DNA of 64,000 nucleotides from Actinomycetes bacterium. GTDB lineage: Bacteria > Actinomycetota > Acidimicrobiia > Acidimicrobiales > RAAP-2. The position numbers and the translations under genes are program-made. Location of the stretch: the NCBI GenBank assembly GCA_021785695.1, contig JAJYEQ010000008.1, positions 1-64,000 of the forward strand, written 5' to 3'. Within the stretch, counting starts at the first letter, position 1. Every line of letters begins with the position of its first letter. Positions 18,404 through 27,352 of this stretch are shown here, piece after piece. The notes under the pieces are model-generated. The model was not told where the DNA came from. It saw nothing but the letters and a program-made list of their open reading frames with translations, and ran no database searches.

Positions 18404-19813
18404 GCCGAGGGACTCGAGCTCCTCGCGCACCCGGATCCGCTGGCGTCCCCGGGTCGCCACCACGTAGTAGGCGATGGCCGCAAAGACGAACCCGATGATC
18501 CAGGCCAGGTCGGCCCCCTGCATCTTCTTGGCGATGAAGCCGACGTAGATGGTCGAGTCCATGAAAGGCAACTCCAGCACCACGGTGAGCGCGAAGATGA
18601 TCAGGGCCGGCCAGTTGGCGCGCCCCCAGCGCCCGTCGACCTTGAAGAACTCACGCACGTCGTAGTGGCCGTGGTGCACCAGGTAGAAGTCGGTCAGGTT
18701 GATGGCCGTCCACGGGATGAGCAGGTAGAGCAGGAAGATGATGAAGTTGGTCAGGTTCGTCGAGAAGTTCGAGCTCATCGAGATCGCCACGACCGTGGCG
18801 GCGGCCGCGAGGATCGTCGTGGTGATGATGCGGCTGCGCGCTCCCTGCGAGCTCGTCCCCGATGCTGACACCCCGGTGAAGAAGGTCAGGAACGCGCCGT
18901 AGAGGTTCTCCAGGTTGATCGAGACGACGCCGCCCGCGATGATCAGCAAGAAGAGCCAGCGCACCGAGGGGAACAGTCCGGCCAGGTAGGCCGGCGCATC
19001 GCTGGTCATGGGACCGTAGGCCGTGACGGCGGCCAGCGCCCCAGCGATCATCACCAGGGATGCGCCGAGCGCCGACCCGATGTACGTGTACCAGAACGTC
19101 ACCGAGGACGGCGTGTCCACGGGCAGGTAGCGCGAGTAGTCCGACACGTAGGGTGCCCAGGTCAGCTGCCAGGACACCACGATCGAGATCACCAGTAGGA
19201 CGCTGCCGTAGTTGACCGAGGCGGCCGGCAGGTGCGCGGGCAGGTGGCTGGCCAGGTAGATCAGGGCCGCCCCGAAGACGATCAGGGAGAGCACCGACAT
19301 CACCCGGTTGTAGGCGTGGATGAGGTCGTGGCCGAACCACGTCCCCACCAGCACCAGGGCGCTGGAGATGATGATGCCCTCCGAGACCGTCACGTGCAGC
19401 AGGCTGGCCAGGGCCTGCCCGCCCAGCACGGCGCTCAGCACGAAGAATCCCAGGTACATGATCACCACGATCACCAGGGGCAGGATCGCCCCGTACATGC
19501 CGAACTGCGCGCGGCTCTGGATCATCTGGGGCACGCCGAGGCGCGGCCCCTGGATCGAGTGGGTCGCCATGTAGAGGCCCCCGACCAGGTTGCCGATCAC
19601 GATGGCCGCGATGGCCCACCCGATGTTCAGGCCCAGCACCACCGCCAGGGCGCCGGTGGCCAGCGTCGTGATCTGCACGTTGCCGGCGAACCACAGCGTG
19701 AGCAGCCGGAGCGGCCGACCGTGGCGATCCTCGGGCGGGATGTAGTCGATCCCGTGCTGCTCGACCGTGAAGGCGCCCGATCGCGCCCCCCGGTCCGTTC
19801 CTGCTTCACTCAT
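18389..19813 (-). CDS. NCS1-family nucleobase/hydantoin-type permease
   Basis: 474 residues with about twelve membrane segments. The N-terminal IDYIPPEDRHGRPLRLLTLWF, GPRLGVPQMIQSRAQFG and LTDFYLVHHG segments are typical of NCS1 cation symporters (cytosine, purine, hydantoin, allantoin). Its position between hutU and the IclR regulator suggests uptake of histidine, urocanate or a related imidazole, but NCS1 members are not known to me as histidine carriers, so the substrate is inference. GAGGAGG lies about 8 bases before the ATG. A 227-base upstream gap holds two inverted repeats. Confidence 0.85.
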   Translation of the reverse strand: MSEAGTDRGARSGAFTVEQHGIDYIPPEDRHGRPLRLLTLWFAGNVQITTLATGALAVVLGLNIGWAIAAIVIGNLVGGLYMATHSIQGPRLGVPQMIQSRAQFGMYGAILPLVIVVIMYLGFFVLSAVLGGQALASLLHVTVSEGIIISSALVLVGTWFGHDLIHAYNRVMSVLSLIVFGAALIYLASHLPAHLPAASVNYGSVLLVISIVVSWQLTWAPYVSDYSRYLPVDTPSSVTFWYTYIGSALGASLVMIAGALAAVTAYGPMTSDAPAYLAGLFPSVRWLFLLIIAGGVVSINLENLYGAFLTFFTGVSASGTSSQGARSRIITTTILAAAATVVAISMSSNFSTNLTNFIIFLLYLLIPWTAINLTDFYLVHHGHYDVREFFKVDGRWGRANWPALIIFALTVVLELPFMDSTIYVGFIAKKMQGADLAWIIGFVFAAIAYYVVATRGRQRIRVREELESLGVTSK

Positions 19814-19869
19814 GGTCGCACCCTCCTCGATGCCCTGATGACTCGCGAGGGGCGATCGCCCCCCGCGCG

Positions 19870-19888
19870 CGCAGCTCGATCAGCTGCG
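19870..19888. promoter_or_regulatory. Inverted repeat upstream of the permease gene
   Basis: CGCAGCT-CGATC-AGCTGCG, 7-bp arms and a 5-base centre, about 60 bases before the permease start. It is a candidate operator for the adjacent IclR-type regulator. Confidence 0.4.
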
Positions 19889-19907
19889 ACTCCTAGAGAC
19901 CACTCAG

Positions 19908-19923
19908 CGAGGCCGGGGCCTCG
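19908..19923. promoter_or_regulatory. Second inverted repeat upstream of the permease gene
   Basis: CGAGGCC-GG-GGCCTCG, 7-bp arms with a 2-base centre, about 95 bases before the permease start. GC-rich palindromes arise readily at this base composition, so confidence is limited. Confidence 0.35.
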
Positions 19924-20040
19924 ACGGTGCTCCCCGAGGCCGGCCCCCGCGGGGCGCGCCACCCCCGGCGCCGCCCGGCACGGGTCGTCGGTCGCGTCCA
20001 TCTCTCCCCCCCGGGTCTCGAGCACCGCTCGGCTCGCAAC

Positions 20041-20865
20041 CTAGGGCGACCGGTGGGGGAGGTCAATGCCGTTCTCACCGGGTGAGAAACGGCCCGCGGC
20101 CGAGGACCCGAGGCTCTCGGCGAGCTGGGCGGCGGCGCGGCGCACCTGGGGCGCGACCGCGCGCACCCAGTCGCCCCCGCAGCTGGCGCGCGGGCCGGCG
20201 ACACCCACCGAGCACACGGCCCGGCCCGCGACGATCACGGGCGCCCCCACGGCCACGGCGTCGATGATGTACTCGCCCCGCGAGACCGCGAGCCCGCGCT
20301 GGCGGATCTGGGCGAGCGACGTGACCAGCTGGTCCGGGGTCAAGGTGGCCGAGGTGAGGCGCGGGGGGTGACCGACCAGCACCTCGTCGATCACCTCGGC
20401 CGGCGCGAAGGCCAGCAGCACCCGGTGCTCGGCCCCGGCGTGCAGCGGCATCGGGTCGCCCACCGGCAGGCGTGTCGGCTCGTGGGTGGTCGCGGGCACC
20501 TCCTGGACGCACACGGCGTGGCGGCCCGAGCGCACCAGGACGTCGGCGGTGGCACCGGTCACGCTGGCCAGGGAGCGCAGGATCAGCCGGCTGCGCTGGG
20601 CGACGCGCTCGACGAGCTGCTCGTCGCCGGCCCGGTCCCAGAAGAGTGCCTCGACCGCGTACTCGCCGCCGCGCTCCACGACGAGCCCGAAGGAGCGCAG
20701 CGCGCGCACGATCCGGTAGACCGAGCTCTGCGGGATGGCCAGCTCCCCCGAGATCTGGGCCACATTCAGGGGTCCGTGACGGGCGATCGTGGTCAGCACC
20801 TGAAGTCCGCGACCCAGCGCGCCGCTGGCCCCACTCGGGCGCTCGAGTCCCCCGGGTGGGCTCAC
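20041..20865 (-). CDS. IclR-family transcriptional regulator
   Basis: 274 residues. The N-terminal winged helix-turn-helix is at about 15-75 (LQVLTTIARHGPLNVAQISGE, IPQSSVYRIVRALRSFGLV), followed by the IclR effector-binding domain with VQEVPATTHEPTRLPVG, PLHAGAEHRVLLAFA and SRGEYIIDAVAVGAPV. It lies between hutH and the permease on the same strand and is probably the local regulator of histidine catabolism. It has its own leaderless promoter, so it can be expressed independently of hutGH. Confidence 0.92.
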   Translation of the reverse strand: MSPPGGLERPSGASGALGRGLQVLTTIARHGPLNVAQISGELAIPQSSVYRIVRALRSFGLVVERGGEYAVEALFWDRAGDEQLVERVAQRSRLILRSLASVTGATADVLVRSGRHAVCVQEVPATTHEPTRLPVGDPMPLHAGAEHRVLLAFAPAEVIDEVLVGHPPRLTSATLTPDQLVTSLAQIRQRGLAVSRGEYIIDAVAVGAPVIVAGRAVCSVGVAGPRASCGGDWVRAVAPQVRRAAAQLAESLGSSAAGRFSPGENGIDLPHRSP

Positions 20866-20871
20866 GGGACG

Positions 20872-20877
20872 ACGCTA
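20872..20877 (-). promoter_or_regulatory. Leaderless -10 box of the IclR gene
   Basis: TAGCGT, then CGTCCC, then GTG at 20865. It lies in the 31-base gap behind hutH. Confidence 0.6.
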
Positions 20878-20896
20878 CCCGACACCGGGCGCGGCT

Positions 20897-22426
20897 TCAC
20901 GCGGCCCGTGGTTCTCCGAGGCCCGCCAGCGCGAGGAGCTCGCCGCCGCGCACGGCGGCGCTGACGGCGTCGATGGCGGGCGTGAGCCAGCGATCCGGCC
21001 CCGGGCCGCCGCTCAGCTCGTTGACGCGATCGCGCACCGCGGCGGTGGGCGCCGAGGGCTCAACAGCACGCAGCGCCAGGGCGCGCGCGGCCGCCATGAT
21101 CTCAATGGCCAGCACGTCGCCCAATGCGGCCACCGAGCGGCGCAGCTTGCGCGCGGCGTGCCAGCCCATCGAGACGTGGTCCTCCTGCATGCCCGACGAG
21201 GGGATCGAGTCCACGCTCGCGGGCACCGCCAGCCGCTTCATCTCGCTCACCAGCGCGGCCTGGGAGTACTGGGCGATCATCAGGCCCGAGTCGACGCCCA
21301 CCTGGTGGGCCAGGAACGGCGGCAGCCCGAAGCTGCGGTCCGGGTCCAGCAGGCGGTCGGTGCGACGCTCGGCGATCGAGGCCACGTCGGCTAAGGCGAT
21401 GGCCAGGAAGTCCAGCACGTAGGCCACCGGCGCGCCGTGGAAGTTCCCGTTGGACACCAGCGAGCCGTCGGCCAGCACCGACGGGTTGTCGATCTGGGAG
21501 GCCAGCTCCACCTCGGCCACGCGCGTCGCGTGGGCGACGGTGTCGCGAGCGGCCCCGTGCACCTGGGGCGTGCAGCGCAGCGAGTAGGCGTCTTGCACCT
21601 GGCTCTCGTCGTCACGGTGCGAAGCGACCATGGGCGAGTCGGCCAGCAGCCCGAGCAGCGCGGCCGCACTGGCCTGCTGGCCCGGGTGCGGTCGCAGGGC
21701 GTGGATCTCGGCCAGGAAGACCCGGTCGGTGCCGCGCAGGGCCTGGATCGACAGGGCGGCCGCCAGGTCGGCGTGGGCCAGGAGGGACTCGATGTCGGCC
21801 AGGGCCAGCACCAGCTGGCCGAGCATGCCGTCGGTCCCGTTGATCAGGGCCAGGCCCTCCTTCTCGGCCAGCGCCACCGGGGCCAGGCCCGCGGCCGCCA
21901 GGGCCTCGGCGGCCGGGCGCAGCGTGCCGTCCGCGTCGCGGACCTCGCCTTCGCCGGCCAGGGCCAGCGCCACGGCGGCCAGCGGCGCCAGGTCGCCCGA
22001 GCAGCCCAGCGACCCGTACTCGCGCACCACCGGCGTGATGTGCGCGTTGAGCATGGCCGCGTAGGCCTCGGCGGTCGTGGGGCGCACGCCCGAGACCCCG
22101 CTGCACAGGTTGGTCAGGCGCGAGGCCATCATCGCGCGCACGACCTCGGTCTCGACCTCGTCGCCCACGCCGGCCGCGTGCGAGCGGATCAGCGAGCGCT
22201 GCAGGTCGCGGCGACGCTCCGGGGAGATGAAGGTCGTGGCCAGCGCCCCGAAGCCCGTCGACAGGCCGTAGACCGGGCGCCCCGACTCGACCAGGGCGTC
22301 GATGGCGCGACGCTGGTGGGCCAGGCGCTCCAGGACCGGCTCGTCGATCGTGACCACCGCGCCGGCGCGCGCCACGGCCACCAGCTCGTCGCGCCGCATC
22401 GGCTCGAGTCCCACGACGACGCTCAC
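20897..22426 (-). CDS. hutH: Histidine ammonia-lyase
   Basis: 509 residues, normal length. It deaminates L-histidine to trans-urocanate (EC 4.3.1.3), first step of the pathway. The active-site segment is GSLGCSGDLAPLA: the tripeptide forming the MIO electrophile is Cys-Ser-Gly rather than the common Ala-Ser-Gly, a variant I recall in actinobacterial enzymes. YGLSTGFG near residue 50 and NGTDGMLGQL are the other signatures. GTG at 22426 overlaps the hutG stop by 4 bases, so hutG-hutH are coupled. Upstream in-frame extension overlaps hutG and is not coding. Confidence 0.95.
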   Translation of the reverse strand: MSVVVGLEPMRRDELVAVARAGAVVTIDEPVLERLAHQRRAIDALVESGRPVYGLSTGFGALATTFISPERRRDLQRSLIRSHAAGVGDEVETEVVRAMMASRLTNLCSGVSGVRPTTAEAYAAMLNAHITPVVREYGSLGCSGDLAPLAAVALALAGEGEVRDADGTLRPAAEALAAAGLAPVALAEKEGLALINGTDGMLGQLVLALADIESLLAHADLAAALSIQALRGTDRVFLAEIHALRPHPGQQASAAALLGLLADSPMVASHRDDESQVQDAYSLRCTPQVHGAARDTVAHATRVAEVELASQIDNPSVLADGSLVSNGNFHGAPVAYVLDFLAIALADVASIAERRTDRLLDPDRSFGLPPFLAHQVGVDSGLMIAQYSQAALVSEMKRLAVPASVDSIPSSGMQEDHVSMGWHAARKLRRSVAALGDVLAIEIMAAARALALRAVEPSAPTAAVRDRVNELSGGPGPDRWLTPAIDAVSAAVRGGELLALAGLGEPRAA

Positions 22427-23322
22427 GACCGACCTCCCACGCCCGCCAGGGCCTCCAGGACCAGCAGCGCCACCAGGCGCACGGTCCGCTCGTCGGCACT
22501 GTCGCGCCCGACGTCCACCTCGGTGAAGTCGATGGCCCGCACCCGGCGATCGCGCGCGCCCGCGCGCACCATCTGGCGCAGGTCGTCGGCCGAGAGCCCC
22601 CCGGGGGCGGCGGCCGGGCAGCCAGGGACGACCGCGCGGTCGGCCACGTCCAGGTCGACGTCGATGTACACCGCGCGCCCGTCGGCGCCCGCGTGGGCCA
22701 GCGCGGCCTCCATGGCGGCCACCACCCCGCGCGCGCGCACCTCGTCGCGCGACCAGGTGGTGATGCCCGCCTCCGCGGCTCGAGCCGCGTAGGCCGGGGA
22801 GTTCGAGAAGTCGGCCAAGCCCATCTGGACCACGTGGTGCCCATCGAGGCCCGCCTCCAGCAGCTGGCGCACCGGCGACCCGTTGGAGACGCCGTCGCGC
22901 AGGTCGAGGTGGGCGTCCAGGGTCACCAGGCCCCACTGGTCGAGCCCCCCGCCCGCCAGAGCGCTCAGCGCGTGCCAGGTCGCCGCATTGTCGCCGCCGA
23001 GCACCAGGTGGCACTCGACGTCCGGGGCGCGCCCGAGCAGGGCGGCGGCGCGCTCGGTCCCGCCCTCGGCGTCGGGGTCGAAGACGTCGCCGCGGTCGTC
23101 CACGGCCACCCGCTCGGCGATGTCGACCTGGTCGCTGTAGGACCAGGTGGAGAAGCGCTCGAGCGCCTCACGCACCGCGGTGGGCGTGGCGTGCCACGAG
23201 CGCGTCGTCACCGAGGTGTGGTACGTCGAGATCCCGGTCAGCCCGACCAGGCGGCGTCCGGCGGCCGGCGCGCCGAGCAGGGAGCGCGCCGAGGGCCATC
23301 GGGGGTCGGACGACGCTGTCAC
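22423..23322 (-). CDS. hutG: Formimidoylglutamase (ureohydrolase family)
   Basis: 299 residues, arginase/agmatinase fold. It hydrolyses N-formimino-L-glutamate to glutamate and formamide (EC 3.5.3.8). Mn-binding motifs DAHLD and DVDLD are present. The first motif is GGDNAAT, with Asn in place of the His of GGDH/GGGH, so one Mn ligand is altered as in some ureohydrolase relatives. It is the first gene of the hutGH unit, with GTG start and TAACAT 6 bases upstream. The specificity call rests mainly on position next to hutH. Confidence 0.82.
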   Translation of the reverse strand: MTASSDPRWPSARSLLGAPAAGRRLVGLTGISTYHTSVTTRSWHATPTAVREALERFSTWSYSDQVDIAERVAVDDRGDVFDPDAEGGTERAAALLGRAPDVECHLVLGGDNAATWHALSALAGGGLDQWGLVTLDAHLDLRDGVSNGSPVRQLLEAGLDGHHVVQMGLADFSNSPAYAARAAEAGITTWSRDEVRARGVVAAMEAALAHAGADGRAVYIDVDLDVADRAVVPGCPAAAPGGLSADDLRQMVRAGARDRRVRAIDFTEVDVGRDSADERTVRLVALLVLEALAGVGGRS

Positions 23323-23328
23323 GCCGCC

Positions 23329-23334
23329 ATGTTA
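23329..23334 (-). promoter_or_regulatory. Leaderless -10 box of hutGH
   Basis: TAACAT, then GGCGGC, then GTG at 23322; no Shine-Dalgarno. Confidence 0.62.
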
Positions 23335-23357
23335 CGCAGCACCACCGGCCCGGGTGC

Positions 23358-24893
23358 CTAGCGGTCGGTGGTGCGGGTGCCCCGCGGCGGGGGCGCGGGC
23401 TGCTCCTCGGCGATGAAGTCGGGCACCGGCGTGGGGGCGAGCGGCACCTCGGCATCGTCGGCGAAGGCCGGCGCCGGCTCGGCGCGGTACTCGCCCTCGC
23501 CCGTGCGCGTCACGACGTTGGGGGTCTTGCGCCGGCCGGCCCCGTGCAGCGCGTGCATCTCCTTGGCGATCCGGTAGGCGATCGGGTAGGCGACGAAGGG
23601 CGAGACCAGCACGAGCACCCGCATGGTCCACAGCACCGTGTTGAGCGACACGTGGAAGAAGTTCGCGATGACGTCGGTCGACGAGGCGACGAAGAGCGTG
23701 GCCAGCAGGGCCAGCACCGCCGCACCGGCCGCGGTGCGCCGGGGTCGGTCGCTGGGCCGGTCGAGCAGGTGGTGCATGGCGTTGTCCTTGGTCACCCGGC
23801 GCTCCAGGGCGGGCCAGGCGTAGGCCAGGCCGAACAGCAGCCCCGGCAGGACGACCGCCGGGATCGTGACCTCGAGGGGGATGGTGTGGCCGAAGCTGTG
23901 GAACGACCACGACGGGAAGATGCGCAGGGCGCCGTCGAGGAAGCCCATGTACCAGTCGGGCTGGACCGCGTACGAGATGCGCGAGGCCTCGTAGGGCCCG
24001 AACTGCCAGATCGGGTTGATCTGGGCGAGGCCGCCCAGCAGCGCGATCACCCCGGCGACGATGAGCAAGAAGCCCGTCGTCTTGGCCATGAAGACGGGGA
24101 ACATCGGCGAGCCCACGACGTTGTCCTCGCGGCGGCCCTCCCCGGGGAACTGGGTGTGCTTCTGGCGCACCAGCAGGGCGAGGTGCGCGCCGACCAGGCC
24201 GAGCATCAAAAGCGGCACGATCAGCACGTGCAGGATGAAGAAGCGCTCCAGGATCACCGTGCCCGGGAAGTTGCCCCCGAAGATCCAGAAGGCCAGGTAC
24301 GTGCCGATGACCGGGATCGACAGGAGGATGGAGTAGGCGATGCGGATGCCGGTCCCCGAGACCAGGTCGTCGGGCAGCGAGTAGCCGAGGAAGCCGTTGA
24401 CGATGGCCAGCGTCAGGAGCGTCACGCCGATCGTCCAGTTGAGCTCGCGCGGCTTGCGAAACGCCCCGGTGAAGAAGACCCGGGCCATGTGCACCACCAT
24501 CGAGCCGATGAAGATGTCCGCGGCCCAGTGGTGCATCTGGCGCATCAGCAGGCCGGCGCGAACCGCGAAGGACAGGTTCACGGTCGACGCGTAGGCCTGC
24601 GACATCGGCATGCCGTCTAGGGGCAGGTAGCTGCCGTGGTAGGTCACCACCGTCGCGCTGGGCACGTAGTACAGCGAGAGGAACACGCCCGTGACCAGCA
24701 GGACCACGAAGGAGTACAGGACGATCTCGCCCAGCATGAAGGACCAGTGGTCCGGAAAGATCTTGTCCAGGAACGTCCGCCCGCCGCGCGCGACGCCCAG
24801 GCGCTCGTCGATCTCGGTGACGACCTGCGAGACCCGCCCGTAGCGGCCGCGGGCCTGGCGGCGCGAGCGCGGCGTGGTCGTCGCGTCGCTCAC
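23358..24893 (-). CDS. qcrB: Cytochrome bc1 complex, cytochrome b subunit
   Basis: 511 residues from GTG at 24893. This is the menaquinol-oxidising membrane subunit with two b haems. Visible signatures: the paired-His helix QMHHWAADIFIGSMVVHMARVF split over two ligands, RFFILHVLIVPLLM with HL further on, and PDWYMGF. The C-terminus carries an actinobacterial extension ending in a Pro-rich tail after the last membrane helices. GTG overlaps the qcrA stop by 4 bases. It is last gene of ctaE-qcrC-qcrA-qcrB, encoding parts of a bc-aa3 supercomplex. Confidence 0.95.
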   Translation of the reverse strand: MSDATTTPRSRRQARGRYGRVSQVVTEIDERLGVARGGRTFLDKIFPDHWSFMLGEIVLYSFVVLLVTGVFLSLYYVPSATVVTYHGSYLPLDGMPMSQAYASTVNLSFAVRAGLLMRQMHHWAADIFIGSMVVHMARVFFTGAFRKPRELNWTIGVTLLTLAIVNGFLGYSLPDDLVSGTGIRIAYSILLSIPVIGTYLAFWIFGGNFPGTVILERFFILHVLIVPLLMLGLVGAHLALLVRQKHTQFPGEGRREDNVVGSPMFPVFMAKTTGFLLIVAGVIALLGGLAQINPIWQFGPYEASRISYAVQPDWYMGFLDGALRIFPSWSFHSFGHTIPLEVTIPAVVLPGLLFGLAYAWPALERRVTKDNAMHHLLDRPSDRPRRTAAGAAVLALLATLFVASSTDVIANFFHVSLNTVLWTMRVLVLVSPFVAYPIAYRIAKEMHALHGAGRRKTPNVVTRTGEGEYRAEPAPAFADDAEVPLAPTPVPDFIAEEQPAPPPRGTRTTDR

Positions 24894-25819
24894 GAGCGCT
24901 CCCAGAATCCGGGACCGACGGGCTCGTGGTAGTCGCTCTGGCTGCGCACAAAGCCCTGCGCGTCGATGTAGAGGGGGAGCTGGGGCAGCGGGCGCGGGGC
25001 CGGACCGAACTCGGGGATCGCGCCGTTGGTCGCGTTGAACATCGACTGGTGGCAGGGGCACACCAGCAGCTCGAGCTGCTGCTCGTAGAGGCCGACCGGG
25101 CACCCCAGGTGGGTGCACAGCTTGGAGTACGCGATGTAGCCCTGGGGACCCCAGGTGGCGCGGCCGGGCTGGGTGACGAAGTTCTCGTTGGAGATGCGGA
25201 TGAGGATCGTCTGGTCCACCGCCTGGCCCCGGTTGGTGTTCTGGGTCCCCTCGGGGAAGACCGTCACCACCGAGCCCACCCCCAGGTCGTCGACGTGGAT
25301 GCGCCGTCCGGTCTGGTCGACCGCGAAGGAGCCCGCACGCCAGTCGGTGTGGAACAAGGTGCCCTTGGGCAGCGGGCCCAGGCTGCGCAGCAGCGGGAAC
25401 AGCGCGACGATGCCGAACGCGCCCAGCCCCCCGCCGACCAGGCCCCCGAGCACCCGGCGGCGCTTGACCAGGGCGCCGCCCCGCTCGACCAGGGCCGCGG
25501 CCAGGGCGTCGCGCTCCTCGGGCGCCGAGGCCAGCGGGTGGCGCTCCTCGACGAAGGGTCCTCGGGCCATCAGGTACTTGCCCCAGCCCACGAGGCCCAC
25601 GCCGAGGAAGAACAGCCCCCCGCCCATGGTCGCCCCCAGCGTCCAGGGCGCCGCATTGGTCCAGTAGCACGCGCCGAAGGCCACGACCAGCGCCAGGCCC
25701 ACCAGCAGGCTCAGCGCCAGCACCCGCTCGACCAGCTGGGGCCGGCGCGCCGCACCCTGGAGGTGCGGGTCGTCGGCCGCCAGGCCTCGCAGCGACACCG
25801 GGGTGCGGTGCTCGCTCAC
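24890..25819 (-). CDS. qcrA: Rieske iron-sulfur subunit of the bc1 complex
   Basis: 309 residues. About three N-terminal membrane helices (near 33-53, 60-80 and 122-144) precede the Rieske domain, the layout of actinobacterial QcrA. [2Fe-2S] ligands are in CTHLGC (235-240) and CPCHQS (254-259), with the disulfide cysteines also in these motifs. It accepts an electron from menaquinol and passes it to the dihaem cytochrome c subunit. Start and stop both overlap the neighbouring qcr genes by 4 bases. Confidence 0.96.
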   Translation of the reverse strand: MSEHRTPVSLRGLAADDPHLQGAARRPQLVERVLALSLLVGLALVVAFGACYWTNAAPWTLGATMGGGLFFLGVGLVGWGKYLMARGPFVEERHPLASAPEERDALAAALVERGGALVKRRRVLGGLVGGGLGAFGIVALFPLLRSLGPLPKGTLFHTDWRAGSFAVDQTGRRIHVDDLGVGSVVTVFPEGTQNTNRGQAVDQTILIRISNENFVTQPGRATWGPQGYIAYSKLCTHLGCPVGLYEQQLELLVCPCHQSMFNATNGAIPEFGPAPRPLPQLPLYIDAQGFVRSQSDYHEPVGPGFWERS

Positions 25820-26688
25820 TGCCTCTCCCCCACCCAGAAGGCGATCAGCGCCAAGAAGGCCACGCCGAGCAGCAGGGCCACGAAGCCCTCGGCCACCGGG
25901 CCCAGGCCCCCCAGCCCGAAGCCGCCCGGGTTGCGCGGGTGCTGGATCTCGGTCGTGACGAACTTGACGATGTCGCGCACCTGGTAGTCACTGAGGTTGC
26001 CGGTGAAGCGGGGCATGTTGCCCGGCCCGGTGCGGATCGCCTCGGCCACCTGGGTCGCCGGGATGTTGCGCAGCGAGGGCGCGAAGGTGCTGCGCGCCAG
26101 CGCGTCGCCGTCACCCTCGATGGTGTGGCAGGCGGCGCAGTTGAGGGCGAACAGGGCCATCCCGGTGGCCACGTTGCCCCCCCGCAGGTGCACGGTGGGG
26201 ATGTAGGGATAGCTCGGGTCCAGCGAGTTGATCCAGGCCGCGATGGCCAGGGCCTGGCGGTGGTTGAGGCGGGGCGGGCGCCGCGGCGCTTGCACGCTGC
26301 GTGGGTCGGCCGAGGGCATGCGCCCCGACTCGATCCAGAAGTCGATGGTCGCCGGGCCCAGGCCGACCAGGTTGGGGTAGGCGCCCGAGGTCCCGGCCAC
26401 CGGCACGCCATTGGCCTGGGTGCCGTGGCAGGTCGCGCAGTTCTCCAGGTACAGGGCGTAGCCCAGGGCCTTGAGGGCCGACGGCGGCGCGCTGTAGGTG
26501 ATGGCCGAGTCGCCGTAGGAGGTGATGTGCCCGTGGCTCCGGGTGACGACGTCGGAGTTCGGCGTGCCCGCGTCGTGGCGCCCGGTCTGGTAGATCGGGT
26601 GCGTCGCGGCGCCGGCGACCGATAGCGCGCGCAGCGGCGACAGCGCCGCGAGGCCCACCGCCCCCACCAGCACCCACGTCGCGCGCAC
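25816..26688 (-). CDS. qcrC: Dihaem cytochrome c subunit of the bc1 complex
   Basis: 290 residues: signal or anchor at the N-terminus (about 5-28), two haem c sites CATCH (84-88) and CAACH (184-188), and a C-terminal membrane helix (about 265-285). Two-haem QcrC is the actinobacterial arrangement in which the second haem replaces a soluble cytochrome c and hands electrons directly to cytochrome oxidase. Possible axial Met residues lie in GRMPSAD and NMPRF. It lies 13 bases behind ctaE. Confidence 0.95.
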   Translation of the reverse strand: MRATWVLVGAVGLAALSPLRALSVAGAATHPIYQTGRHDAGTPNSDVVTRSHGHITSYGDSAITYSAPPSALKALGYALYLENCATCHGTQANGVPVAGTSGAYPNLVGLGPATIDFWIESGRMPSADPRSVQAPRRPPRLNHRQALAIAAWINSLDPSYPYIPTVHLRGGNVATGMALFALNCAACHTIEGDGDALARSTFAPSLRNIPATQVAEAIRTGPGNMPRFTGNLSDYQVRDIVKFVTTEIQHPRNPGGFGLGGLGPVAEGFVALLLGVAFLALIAFWVGERQ

Positions 26689-26701
26689 CCGTTCCCCCGC
26701 C

Positions 26702-27298
26702 CTACTTGAGCAGGAACAGGGAGGAGAACAGCCCGACCCAGACCACGTCGACGAAGTGCCAGTAGTAGCTCACACCCTGGAAGGCGGCCAGCTCACCGGC
26801 GTCGCCCTCGCGCCCGCGCATGCGGAACAGCAGCAGGGCCATGGCCACCAGGCCGAGCAGCACGTGGAGCCCGTGCAGGCCGGTGGTGATGTAGAAGACC
26901 GAGCCGTAGGAGTTCGTGTACCAGCGCGTGGCCAGGTGGACCCACTCGTAGGCCTGGTTGCCCACGAACAGCGCCCCCATGATCATCGTGACGATCACCC
27001 ACCGGCGCGCCTCCTCGCGGCGGCGGTGCTCGACCAGCCAGACCGCCCACTGCATGGTGAACGACGAGCCGACCAGGACGACGGTGAAGACGCCGGCCTG
27101 GATGGTGTCCAGGTGCGTGCCCCGTGGTGGCCACGCCACCAGGTGGGCACGGATCGTGAACAGGGCGGCGAAGAGCCCCGAGAAGAACATCAGCTCGCTA
27201 CCCAGCCAGATCATGACCCCGATCGCGAGCATGGGAGGCCGCTCGTGCACGATCCTCTCTGGCTGTGCCAGGTTCGGGAGGGGAACCGCCTGACTCAC
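26702..27298 (-). CDS. ctaE: Cytochrome c oxidase subunit III
   Basis: 198 residues, five or so membrane helices, with the family segments MIWLGSELMFFSGLFAAL, GLHGLHVLLGLVAM and YYWHFVDVVWVGLF at the end. It is a structural subunit of the aa3-type oxidase; subunits I and II are not in this window. It leads the ctaE-qcrCAB unit, a gene order common to actinobacteria. The GTG start is placed by TAGAAC 6 bases upstream. Confidence 0.95.
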   Translation of the reverse strand: MSQAVPLPNLAQPERIVHERPPMLAIGVMIWLGSELMFFSGLFAALFTIRAHLVAWPPRGTHLDTIQAGVFTVVLVGSSFTMQWAVWLVEHRRREEARRWVIVTMIMGALFVGNQAYEWVHLATRWYTNSYGSVFYITTGLHGLHVLLGLVAMALLLFRMRGREGDAGELAAFQGVSYYWHFVDVVWVGLFSSLFLLK

Positions 27299-27304
27299 GC
27301 GACC

Positions 27305-27310
27305 GTTCTA
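27305..27310 (-). promoter_or_regulatory. Leaderless -10 box of ctaE-qcrCAB
   Basis: TAGAAC, then GGTCGC, then GTG at 27298. The last base departs from the TANNNT consensus; the same TAGAAC occurs before nuoA. Confidence 0.5.
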
Positions 27311-27352
27311 CCCGACCCGACCGCTACGGCCGGGTCGAGCGACTGAGATGGC

